64,000 nucleotides of DNA from Megalonaias nervosa (taxonomy: Eukaryota; Mollusca; Bivalvia; Unionida; Unionidae): NCBI GenBank assembly GCA_016617855.1, contig JAECUM010006730.1, positions 186,001 to 250,000 on the forward strand, written 5' to 3'. A program made the position numbers and the translations under genes. Shown piece after piece: positions 54,723 through 64,000 of the stretch; position 1 is the first letter of the stretch, and each line of letters begins with the position of its first letter. A model generated the notes under the pieces. That model made no database searches. It was given only the letters and a program-made list of their open reading frames with translations, and was not told the origin of the DNA.

Positions 54723-54925
54723 CCGCTTGATCCTGGGACAGGGCAGCTGTCTCATTCTTTTCGGTTATAAATACGAGAAGACTACTATCATCTTCCAGAT
54801 TAAAGATATATTTGCAGTAGTGTTGGTGAAACTCCAAAATCGGACCCAGCTGATTTTTTAATGGATGGTTAAAGACGGACTCGTATGGAGATTCCTTGTG
54901 AAAATATGGAGCCATGGGGGAGTGA
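54723..54925 (-). CDS. Candidate exon of an unidentified gene
   Basis: It is bounded by an acceptor (TTCTTGCAG) and a donor (GTGACG) on the minus strand. The 203 bp are open and read APYFHKESPYESVFNHPLKN and later YIFNLEDDSSLLVFITEKNE, with balanced composition unlike random AT-rich frames nearby. An ATG lies 10 bp inside the exon, so it may be a first coding exon or an internal one. It ends one base into a codon, which matches the phase of the candidate exon at 54334-54510. No known domain recognised. Confidence 0.4.
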
Positions 54926-55306
54926 CTGCAAGAAGTTCAATTACGAAAATGACGTAAATAAGGAGTTTTTCATCGGTACCTTGTTTCACGGTTTAAAATG
55001 ACAAACTTCAGCGTGTTTTGTTTATAATAACTTTAGTAATTTTGTGTCGTTTCATACCCCTTGATAGGGCTTGACATCGACTATGTTGTTATGCAAAGAA
55101 AATGTCAAACAATGAATTTTAATTTGTACATAGAATATTACGGCACCGAGACTAATAAAACGGGGCTCGACGATTCAGACGTCCAAGGATTATTCTAACT
55201 TAATGGGTCAATAATCTCCTCTGTGTGGAAAAGAAAGGAAAGTGCTTCAGAGAAAATATATTGAACTATTTCCCGATTTCAGGAGCTGCGTAGTATTGAT
55301 ATATTC
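54926..55306. other. No gene recognised
   Basis: Spacer between the minus-strand candidate exons and the plus-strand orphan exon. Confidence 0.4.
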
Positions 55307-55349
55307 CATCATCATCATCATCGTCATCATCATCATCATCATCATCATC
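55307..55349 (+). repeat. (ATC)n microsatellite
   Basis: About 14 triplets with one CGT interruption. Confidence 0.95.
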
Positions 55350-55652
55350 CCACTAAAACACGGACGCACGTGCATAGGGGCTGGAGCTATTGGACCCTCC
55401 CTGACTTCACCTCTAAACATGTTTTGGCCTACAGACGTAAAACTTAGTAACTGACCACTACATGTCTCCCCCCCCAAAAAAAAAAGAAAAGAAAATTGAT
55501 ACTTCTGCGGGAGCCCCTGTATTAACACCGCCTACAATGATCACTTGAGGAGCTTTCGCAAGTTAAGCTATTGCTTGTCATTTTAAGAGAGCTTTGTTCA
55601 CACTTCAGTTTCATTGGCTTGCCTTTTCACGTTCTTTTTCTTTATCCACCAG

Positions 55653-55868
55653 CAAAGGCTGTTTCTGACAAACTTTCTTAAGTTCGAAAGCCATTGGAAT
55701 CTTTTCGATTTCATGATTATCGAAAAGAAAGAGTACAAAATATCCCAGAAAGCGATTTCTCGCTACCACAGGGCTGTGTACAAAATTAGTTTCTACCTGG
55801 ATACATATTACATCATTCCTTACTTGCGACTAATGCGGCATGTTTTGAAACGACTGGATCATGCATAG
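55653..55868 (+). CDS. Orphan terminal exon of an unidentified gene
   Basis: A strong acceptor (a long pyrimidine tract ending TTTATCCACCAG) is followed in phase 0 by 71 codons and TAG. The translation contains LFLTNFLKFESHWNLFDFMI, then KEYKISQKAISRYHRAVYKI and a hydrophobic YLDTYYIIPYLRLM stretch, ending KRLDHA. Codon use is more balanced than in surrounding noncoding DNA, and there is no simple repeat. Upstream exons on the + strand were not found, and the family was not recognised. It could be the 3' end of a host gene or a retained fragment. Confidence 0.4.
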   Translation, partial: QRLFLTNFLKFESHWNLFDFMIIEKKEYKISQKAISRYHRAVYKISFYLDTYYIIPYLRLMRHVLKRLDHA

Positions 55869-56200
55869 TTCACATTTGGAGACTTAATCTTCTTTGTTTT
55901 TAAGTGGGATATTATTTTGTTTGTTTATTGTTTTTTTTTTATTGATGATTTATTTATTTATCTTTAAAGTCTATTTCAAGGAAGGATGGGTGAAATATAT
56001 AGGGACCACCACCACCCAATTATGCCGGTGCCTCTTCGTATGTCTTTATCTATAGTCGCTCATCGATTTTAGAGATCGTATATTGACCACGATTCATCCT
56101 TGATATATAACGCAAACCTATTTCTAGTTCTTTATTGAATTTATATACAGCATTTGCTCACATGCTTTTCATTTCCACGGTCTTGAGTTCGACTTGCGGC
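55869..56200. other. Possible 3' flank of the orphan exon
   Basis: T-rich sequence. No canonical AATAAA was found close to the stop codon. Confidence 0.3.
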
Positions 56201-56509
56201 GCGACTGCTGCTGTGGCCTAAGTGATACCTGCGTCCGCATCGGGTGCGGGAGGTCGCGGGTTCGAACCCCGATCGAGTCATACCAGAGACTTATAAAAAT
56301 GGTACTAACAGCTGCCTCGCTTGGCGCTCAGCATTAAGATTTAGTGTTAGGACTGGTCGGCCTGTTGTCAGGATAATGTGAATGAGTGGGATACGATGCC
56401 CCAATGGTAGACATCACTATAAACTGCCACACTGCAGAAATCGTTGCGATGTGACTAAAATTGTTAAAGCTACGTTAAAAATCTAAATAACACACACACA
56501 CACACACAC
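56201..56509 (+). mobile_element. tRNA-derived SINE family 1, copy 2
   Basis: The head has B box GGTTCGAACC after GGAGGTCGC. Its A-box side is worn (GTGGCCTAAGTGATACC). The body matches copy 1 through GGTACTAACAGCTGCCTCG, GGTCGGCCTG and TAGACATCACTATAAAC, and the tail is (CA)10. The copy is more diverged in the head than in the body. Confidence 0.85.
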
Positions 56510-57093
56510 GACTTACAGCGCCAACCCCTGTGCATGTAAGCCGTTACCAATCAAAATGTACCTTTTACATTTGTTTATGATTTCTTTGACTCCCCAAAAT
56601 ATTTATGACTTCCCATTTGTTATATAGCATCTAATCTATCATGTGTATATGTTTGGAAGATTTGTAAGAGACGGAAAATATTTCAAGTGAAGTCGTAGTT
56701 TATTAGAGAAGTTTAGATATATAACTTCTATTTTAATTCGCATGCATGTATACCTTGGAATAATAGATCTTGTCATTATTAGCACATTTTGTATTTATCA
56801 TCTCATAACGACTCCTTTCTAGAATTATCGATGATTTCCGCATCTAATACTTTTTTTGTCATGTCTTTTTGTCAACAAGACTTTGATGCAGTAAAATACA
56901 CGACAGACTGAATGTTACGCATTTTGTAATGAGTTGAAAGGAAATATTGTTCATTACCCACATATAGCCTTTGTTTTCGTCTTACGGCAAGAATTGTTTT
57001 GACACTTTGAATGACTATTAATTAACATATTCATATTATTGAAATTAAATTTACTTACTGATTATCAGTTTGTGGACTTTTTAATTCACGCTT
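56510..57093. other. No gene recognised
   Basis: AT-rich spacer before the 29-bp minisatellite. Confidence 0.45.
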
Positions 57094-57528
57094 GCTGGCA
57101 CCAACGAAAACTACCTTCTTCAGCTGGCACCAGCGAAAACTTCCTGCTTCAGCTGGCACCAACGAAAACTACCTACTTAAGCTGGCACCAACGAAAACTA
57201 CCTACTTCAGCTGGCACCAACGAAAACTTCCTGCTTCAGCTGGCGCCAACGAAAACTACCTACTTCAGCTGGCACCAACGAAAACTTCCTGCTTCAGCTG
57301 GCGCCAACGAAAACTACCTACTTCAGCTGGCACCAACGAAAACTACCTACTTCAGCTGGCACCAACGAAAACTACCTACTTCAGCTGGCACCAACGAAAA
57401 CTACCTACTTCAGCTGGCACCAACGAAAACTTCCTGCTTCAGCTGGCACCAACGAAAACTACCTACTTCAGCTGGCACCAACGAAAACTTCCTGCTTCAG
57501 CTGGCACCAACGAAAACTACCTACTTCA
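57094..57528 (+). repeat. 29-bp minisatellite, 15 copies
   Basis: The unit starts GCTGGCACCAACGAAAAC and ends either TACCTACTTCA (type A) or TTCCTGCTTCA (type B), with GGCGCC variants. The order is A B A A B A B A A A A B A B A. Because 29 is not a multiple of three, the frame rotates and two long open frames arise (57039-57554 and 57092-57577). These are consequences of the repeat and not evidence of a gene. There are no variable spacers, so it is not a CRISPR-like array. Confidence 0.97.
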
Positions 57529-57794
57529 GCATCATAGATGCTATTGGAATTTGAAATATTTCTCAATTACAAACTAATGGAAATTTAGCATGTTAGACAG
57601 AATAGTTAAACAAACACAGGAGTAGAATTTATTAATGAATTTTTTAAATTTATTTTAAATTGAATATTTTGAAACCGTAAATAGTTCAGCCTAAGTACGC
57701 AATAACAAAATGTTTGGAATGATACATAACTTAGGATGAGACATCCTCGTTCACCAATAAATCAGAAATATAATATTATTGTTGTCTTCACTCT

Positions 57795-59033
<1,239 letters not shown>

Positions 59034-59053
59034 AAATAATAATAATAATAATG

Positions 59054-59096
<43 letters not shown>
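59034..59096 (+). repeat. (AAT)n microsatellite
   Basis: About 20 triplets with one GAT interruption. Confidence 0.97.
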
Positions 59097-59099
<3 letters not shown>

Positions 59100-59204
59100 G
59101 GTCATTAGTTCGAGAGATTTCAAAAAGCTGGTTCTATCCTTGTTAATGTGAAAGCATATAGGTTGCCAGGGTACCCTGAAAACAACTATTTTCTAAGACT
59201 TTTA

Positions 59205-59285
59205 GTTGTTATGGGTTTAACATCATTTTTCAACACAAGATAGGCTCTTATATGGCGAGTAGTATATTTGGTGATCAATACACAA
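59205..59285 (-). mobile_element. SINE family 2, 3' fragment
   Basis: The reverse complement shares CACCAAATATACTACTCGCC with the family-2 3' end, followed by a GTTAAACCCATAAC end. Only about 80 bp remain. Confidence 0.5.
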
Positions 59286-59388
59286 ATACAGTGAACATTT
59301 CAAGGTAAACCGTGCTTCATGTATGCATTCATAGGGAATAATTTATCAATGCTGATATAACAAGCCATTTTGAAAGCATTCGATAAAG

Positions 59389-60314
59389 TGTTACGAGTCT
59401 ATGCTCTTAAAATAAGTAACAGAAAAGAGTGAAGACAACAAGTTTTGTAAAATTTAACAAATAATTTATTTCCCTAGAATACAAAGAGAAAAATGAGAAA
59501 AAAAGAACTTACGTTATTGCAAATTAAATCCAAAAATAATCCAAGAATTAAAAACACAAGTCCAACTAATAAAAAGTCCTGAATAAAACTCAGTTCAAAT
59601 CCCGAAGAGATCCAAAATTGAAGGCGATGACGTGTCTGTTGTAGTCAACAAAGTACTGATGTGTCAACAGTCTCTTGTTGAATCACAGAAATATTCCAGG
59701 TTTGAATTCATTATCAGTTCCAATGAATGTCTTGATCTAAGAATTTTTGTCAGAGCACTTTTGTATTTCCATAGAAAATAATCACTTGAATTCATTAATT
59801 TGAAGAAAATAAAATTCAGCCCAAACTGGTCACAACATAATACAACCTAAAGTGCAAGATGTTAAAGCACAACTGATAAAATCTCGACAGTAGCAAGATA
59901 ATATAGTTCTCTGTTTGACCTCAGGTCACAAATTAGCATTTTCTAAAAACAAAGGTAATGGAAAATAACTTTCTAGCATGATCTAATGAGCAATTGTTTA
60001 CTTACAACACAATTACCTATTAAATTCACTTGGGAATCTCCAAAACCCTGGCCCTGATCAACATGTTTACACATTCTTGTTTACTTGAATAATAATTTGG
60101 TCGATGAGCTTACACACATAGAAAATAATGAAGCTATTATTAGTTGTTTACCTAAATTAAATAAAAAGATAAAAAAAAGTCGATCAGGTCAAACAGAAAT
60201 GAACTCAATTTTGGACAAGGTCAGGTTCAGCAAACAATGTTACATTACAATAACATGTAATTGAATAAAAATATTTTTAAAACTAACAAACAATTAAATT
60301 AAATATACATAACA
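59389..60314 (-). mobile_element. LTR, copy C (probable solo LTR)
   Basis: In the minus orientation it starts TGTTATGTATATTTAATT and ends CTCGTAACA, with AATAAA about 80 bp before the end. It aligns with copies A and B. It is flanked by AAAG at 59385-59388 and 60315-60318, a 4-bp target duplication. There is no internal coding region on either side, so recombination between two LTRs is likely. Confidence 0.75.
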
Positions 60315-60318
60315 AAAG

Positions 60319-61467
60319 CCTTATATCTAACTGTCCATTTATAGTTTCGTATTGATCACCAGAAACATAACTGCAGTTTTTATGAACATCGTTAGAAGCA
60401 GTCAGAACAGTTTTAAACAGTATATTGCTAAAGAAATTATTAGTCTATTATATAGGTCAGTTTTCAAAGTTCTCTCTAGGAAACACTTAAATTACCCGTC
60501 GATATCTGAGATATCACGATAGACTTTTATTAATGATGGCGTATTATTTGATAAAATGGTTTTTCAGTTTTAGTTGTGTGGGATATGCTGTGAATTCAAC
60601 GGAAGGCGGAGGAATCGTGTTAAACCTTGTGTTAAAATGTAGTTTTACGTGCATATTAATTAAGATTTTTAAACATATGTATATATTTTATATTATATCG
60701 TCGTTGACCATCCTAACTTGTAGTGCCCATCCTTCGTGTGCCATGTTTCTCGCGACCTCACACGCTTATTTCGAGATCACGGTGTCGGCAACTGTCAGTA
60801 GCTTTTGTTGACAATAACATTAAGTGCTGATCAAGAAGTATTCGGCAAAATAAAACATTAATACGTACTACAATTCAAATGAAGGAAAACACGATGGAAA
60901 TGTTCAAGTTAACCAATGCCATATGTGCATATGTGGCCCTGGAATGAGTGTTAGCTCTTCAAGTCAGGGGCGTTGTTCGCAAGCTTCTTTTCTTTACCTT
61001 TTTATTAGTGGGAAACCCACGACATAGATTTTTGCGACAGTAAAGGCAATGCAAAAACGTGGCTACTTTATAATGTTAGAAAAAATTTATTCTAATGATA
61101 AACAATACAGAATTAAAATTTTCATTTAAATATTTTAATATAAGGAGAAAATCTTTTTTTTATGAAATAGCATGGGAAAAAAAAATCTTTTAAAAATTCA
61201 CTACCTCTTTAAATATGATAAATTTTATCGAAAGCTTTAAATAAAAAATATTTTAAAATAGATCATTTTTTTTTCCTGTGATATTTTTTCAATAGTATTT
61301 AAAGGTGTTATATTACAATTATAGTATTCGCACACCCTCCCATTTGTTTGTAAACCCCCCCCCCCTTTTAAAAACGAAAATCATCAAGGGTATTAAAAAA
61401 ATGCACAAAACTTAGTCACTTGATTCTTTGATTTATAATGTCTAACCTGATTGTCGCCAAGGGGTCC
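60319..61467. other. No gene recognised
   Basis: It includes a 92-codon + strand open frame (60533-60811) with no recognisable features, and A/T homopolymers near 61150-61280. Confidence 0.4.
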
Positions 61468-61548
61468 CTAACACTGTCGACTTATTGGCGGATCAAAGCA
61501 AACGTCAGCTTCCGGTGTAAACAAGCCGACAGATTCATCGCTGTCCAT
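61468..61548 (-). CDS. Candidate first coding exon (unidentified gene)
   Basis: The minus-strand ATG at 61546-61548 opens 26 codons (MDSDESVGLFTPEADVCFDP onward) before TAG. Composition is coding-like and the local GC content is higher than in the flanks. A GTGTTA at 61474-61469 could act as a weak donor two bases into a codon, which would fit the entry phase of the exon at 54723-54925. The link is speculative. Confidence 0.25.
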   Translation of the reverse strand: MDSDESVGLFTPEADVCFDPPISRQC

Positions 61549-62105
61549 TTCTGATTTAAATAATAGGCTATTTCAATAAAAACTGTCGTCTGCATCCAAA
61601 TTTTGCAATATCAAGTTATAATATTTCTAAGACAAATTGAACTAATAAATAGAAGGACCTGTTGTATACAATTTGTTCAAAGAGATGTATCTTCAACATA
61701 TACGGAATTATTGAGATTATCTAAGGTAGAATTAGTCTTGTTTTGAAATCGGTAGGGGAGTACAAACAAACTTGATGGTTTGAGAATACTATAATATGCG
61801 TTTAAAAGAAATGAAATATATTACAGATGCAAATATTACTAATGCAGGGACATCATAAACAATCGATTTATATATCTGGGCCTAATTGTCACATACCAGT
61901 CTTAACGTCAGGTGGCAACCGTGGACGCAATTTCGGAAATAGACAAAATTTGACACGCTTGGAAAACGGTAGCAGACAAAACATTTAGAGAATTTATAAA
62001 CTTTTAAACTATGAATAAACGAAGTAGATATCGTTGAACTCCTTCTGCGTCGATTTTAATAGTTTCACGCAATATTATAATATATGCTTATACATTTCCT
62101 GTTAA
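61549..62105. other. No gene recognised
   Basis: AT-rich spacer, possibly upstream region of the candidate minus-strand exon. Confidence 0.35.
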
Positions 62106-62276
62106 AAGAGGTTAGTGTTAGGACTGGTCGGCCTGGTGTCGGGATAACGTGACTGGGTGGGACATCATGTTACATGTCTGCGGCATGATGCCCCAGTGCT
62201 AGACATCACTGTTAACTGCCACATTGCATATGTTGTAGCGATATGACTGAAGAATTGTTAAAGCTATGTTAAAAGT

Positions 62277-62283
<7 letters not shown>
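62106..62283 (+). mobile_element. tRNA-derived SINE family 1, copy 3 (headless)
   Basis: It begins at AGAGGTTAGTGTTAGGACTG and matches the 3' two thirds of copy 1, through GGCATGATGCCCCAGTGCTA and GTTAAAGCTA. The tRNA-like head is absent. The tail is (CT)n followed by (CA)n instead of plain (CA)n. Confidence 0.85.
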
Positions 62284-62332
<49 letters not shown>

Positions 62333-62355
62333 CACACACACACACACACACACAC
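62283..62355 (+). repeat. Compound (CT)n(CA)n tail
   Basis: About 24 CT units, then CATA, then about 11 CA units, directly after the SINE body. Confidence 0.97.
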
Positions 62356-62431
62356 TAAAATCTTTATATTAACTGGATCATCAATAAAAATTTTATACTT
62401 GTCAAATACATTGATGCTGTATCATTGGACC

Positions 62432-62759
62432 TTAGATCCGAGAGAACCTTCTTTTTAAACCTCTGGTAGGAGGATTAAATGCTTTTACTGATACAAAAAC
62501 GTAATTGACTCTGTCACGATAAAAATCCTCTGTTTCATCGATGTAATAAAGTATAACGCCTAAATCTTGTAAACTAAGATTTTTGAGTTTGATACATTGG
62601 TTAAGGATTGCATAAACTGTCATGAAACTACTAAGACCATCGTCAGATTCAGCATCCATCTTTAAATTTATTTCATTGACAGATAGGTTTATATATGTCA
62701 TAATAAGATTTTTGATATTTTCATATTTTTGTTCTGTTAACAACTTTTTAATCTCATTT
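62432..62759 (-). CDS. Unidentified ORF of the compact cluster (4th)
   Basis: The open frame runs to TAG at about 62432 and has no ATG near its start; the first usable start would be TTG at 62743. It encodes about 103 residues and is Asp/Glu- and Leu-rich, with LILTYINL-like and LGVILYYIDETEDFY segments and a basic C-terminus (RGLKRRFSR). The lack of an ATG and the T7 run (62766-62772 on +) at its border suggest it is the continuation of the preceding ORF after a one-base frame break. No family recognised. It is intronless, AT-rich and tightly packed, unlike the host gene in this window. Confidence 0.5.
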
Positions 62760-63077
62760 TTATAGTTTTTTTAATGTGATTATTTTGCGCATATTAGTGG
62801 TAATATCAGGTACATTGTAAATTACGTCGTCGATAAAATTATTAACATTTGTTACCTCATCAAGCGAATGATAGAATATATCTCGATTAGAATCACTGTA
62901 AGGTTCAATTCGAGACTCAATATCAGATATTGCGTTTAACGCGGCGTTTATTTGATAAGGAGAATATTTTTTATTGTCATCGCTTGTGATATAATCTACC
63001 AATATTAGATTTGATGTCGCTAACAGGTTATCATCAGCACGATGATCCGCTACTTCCATCAAAGTTTTTGTTATCAT
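62760..63077 (-). CDS. Unidentified ORF of the compact cluster (3rd)
   Basis: ATG at 63075-63077, 105 residues, stop TAA at 62760-62762. It is acidic and predicted mostly helical (contains LVDYITSDDNKKYSPYQINA and a DIESRIEPYSDSN stretch). A different frame across about 63040-63150 is also coding-like and basic (contains KLRDTLAKRRIFRMVGMDYY). The true N-terminus may therefore lie there, with a frame break near 63040. No family recognised. The stop falls just after an A7 run that looks like a homopolymer frame break. Confidence 0.5.
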   Translation of the reverse strand: MITKTLMEVADHRADDNLLATSNLILVDYITSDDNKKYSPYQINAALNAISDIESRIEPYSDSNRDIFYHSLDEVTNVNNFIDDVIYNVPDITTNMRKIITLKKL

Positions 63078-63199
63078 AATAGTCCATACCGACCATACGA
63101 AATATTCGGCGCTTAGCCAATGTGTCTCTCAGCTTACGATTTTTAGAAACTTATTTTATTTTTGTTTCAGCTAGTTTGTCAAGCTCATATGAATACTAC

Positions 63200-63631
63200 T
63201 TAGCTGATCTTGTTCAGGCTTTTTTCCGCCGTGAAATTTTGTTTAAAAAGATTAGATCTGTCGATCAATAAAATATTTTCTTTGTCTAGCTCGAGCAACA
63301 TTTTAGTGAACAACGATTCAAAACTCAATCGCTGCTCCCCACAGTCGCTTGGTGAACAGCATTTACTGATAACATCAAAGTCTTTGATAGCATCTTTTGT
63401 CTGAGGGCCTCTCATACATGCTACTCTAACAAAATTGTCTTCGTTTTCGGTTAAATCAGGTGATTTTATTGTTGAACATTTCATCGCTGCTATTGCATTT
63501 ACCGCAATAACTTCTCTAGCACTTTCCGGGTCTAGCTGACCAACGTCAGCTATTTTTATTTCTGTCTTCGGGTCGAGTATAAAATTATAAAACTCTTTTA
63601 CGACTCTGATCGACGGAGGATCAACAGACAT
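63200..63631 (-). CDS. Unidentified ORF of the compact cluster (2nd)
   Basis: ATG at 63629-63631 and TAA at 63200-63202 give 143 intact residues. It contains SIRVVKEFYNFILDPKTEIK, a short cysteine-containing stretch (SKCCSPSDCGEQRL) and a Leu/Glu-rich C-terminal part. No signal peptide or membrane segment is visible. No family was recognised. About 12-20 bp upstream of the ATG is an A/T-only motif (TATAAATATAG), which could be a TATA-like promoter. It is the most intact member of the cluster. Confidence 0.55.
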   Translation of the reverse strand: MSVDPPSIRVVKEFYNFILDPKTEIKIADVGQLDPESAREVIAVNAIAAMKCSTIKSPDLTENEDNFVRVACMRGPQTKDAIKDFDVISKCCSPSDCGEQRLSFESLFTKMLLELDKENILLIDRSNLFKQNFTAEKSLNKIS

Positions 63632-63633
63632 TA

Positions 63634-63652
63634 TAAACTATATTTATACTAA
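63634..63652 (-). promoter_or_regulatory. TATA-like A/T motif before the 143-residue ORF
   Basis: On the minus strand TATAAATATAG precedes the ATG at 63631 by about 10-20 bp, in the short gap after the discoidin-like ORF. Position and sequence suit a compact viral-type promoter, but in AT-rich DNA this could be chance. Confidence 0.3.
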
Positions 63653-63670
63653 ATCATCAATCGCATACAG

Positions 63671-64000
63671 CTAAAACATTGTCAGACCCGGATAAGGACT
63701 TTCTGCGTTAACAACATATATCCGAAAGTAAATATACTTGTTAACCGTGTTAGCATCAGTGATAATAAACTGTTGACTCGTTGAAATATATACACCTGTT
63801 CCGCTATAAAAAGTTCTCCAAGTTGTATTATCTGTCGATCCCTCTAATCTCCAGTTGTATATGCGGCCGACACCAGCATTTAATCGTCCTTGTAACTGAA
63901 ACTTCCAAATCGCAACAACTATTGGTTGTTTCTCCATACGTTGTCCACGCGGGACCTCCAGAAAAAGCACAATTCGGATTATTTCCAGAATATTGTGTTG
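63671..64000 (-). CDS. Discoidin/F5-8C-like protein C-terminus, partial at window edge
   Basis: The frame is open from the right edge to TAG at 63671-63673. It contains IWKFQLQGRLNAG, YNWRLEGSTDNTTWRTF and YIYFRIYVVNAESPYPGLTMF-type segments (in pieces). These resemble the beta-sandwich of F5/8 type C (discoidin) domains, here in the style found in viral and phage attachment proteins. The frame after the TAG continues for eight codons to TAA at 63644-63646 and would extend the last strand, so the TAG may be a premature stop. A second frame over about 63915-64000 also looks coding, which hints at a frame break. The host-versus-viral origin is unproven. Confidence 0.5.
   Translation of the reverse strand, partial: QHNILEIIRIVLFLEVPRGQRMEKQPIVVAIWKFQLQGRLNAGVGRIYNWRLEGSTDNTTWRTFYSGTGVYISTSQQFIITDANTVNKYIYFRIYVVNAESPYPGLTMF

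Noticed and set aside
57094..57528. CRISPR-like array
   Set aside because: The units abut directly with no variable spacers, and the setting is eukaryotic.
57039..57577. Two long overlapping open frames of 161-171 codons
   Set aside because: Both are produced by the 29-bp repeat read in rotating frames. No non-repeat coding sequence, splice sites or start context supports a gene.
60533..60811. Plus-strand open frame of 92 codons
   Set aside because: It is AT-rich with a hydrophobic, irregular composition. It has no splice context or motif.

Overview
The window looks like nuclear DNA of an animal, most likely a marine invertebrate and plausibly a mollusc or other lophotrochozoan. It is AT-rich, has one host gene with 1-5 kb introns, and carries DIRS, CR1/L2-like, L1-like and RTE-like retroelements, several tRNA-derived SINEs that end in dinucleotide runs, LTRs, MITE-like elements and many micro- and minisatellites. 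No species can be named from the sequence alone.

The one securely identified host gene is gamma-tubulin (TUBG1-like) on the + strand. It has 11 conserved coding exons between 18777 and 43462 and a probable short last exon at 46281-46307. They cover residues 17 to about 458 of a protein close in length to the human one (451 residues). The first coding exon, for about 16 residues, was not found in the window. The introns carry a DIRS RNase H fragment, SINEs, MITE-like pairs, a 104-bp triplication, a second DIRS terminal remnant, an LTR and a 54-bp x 9 minisatellite.

Left part (1-18776): a CR1/L2-like LINE reverse transcriptase (minus strand, broken upstream of 1254), TA microsatellites, an LTR, a tRNA-like SINE head, a 4-copy satellite-like array (period about 174 bp), and a decayed DIRS-family element at about 10157-17075. 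The DIRS element keeps inverted terminal repeats, an internal complementary region, and RT and tyrosine-recombinase remnants. An L1-like LINE fragment and a SINE flanked by a 9-bp duplication lie inside it.

Right part (46308-62400): MITE-like and SINE copies, an RTE-like LINE 3' end, two or three candidate minus-strand exons of an unidentified gene (54334-54510, 54723-54925, possibly 61468-61548), one orphan plus-strand terminal exon (55653-55868), a 29-bp x 15 minisatellite, and an LTR on the minus strand with a 4-bp target duplication.

Right edge (62432-64000): a compact, intronless run of minus-strand ORFs with short spacers. The first resembles a discoidin/F5-8C-like fold and runs off the window. 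This gene density is unlike the rest of the window and suggests an integrated viral or virus-like segment. The ORFs contain apparent frame breaks and a premature-looking stop. Their family was not recognised, and this is the best candidate for something undescribed.
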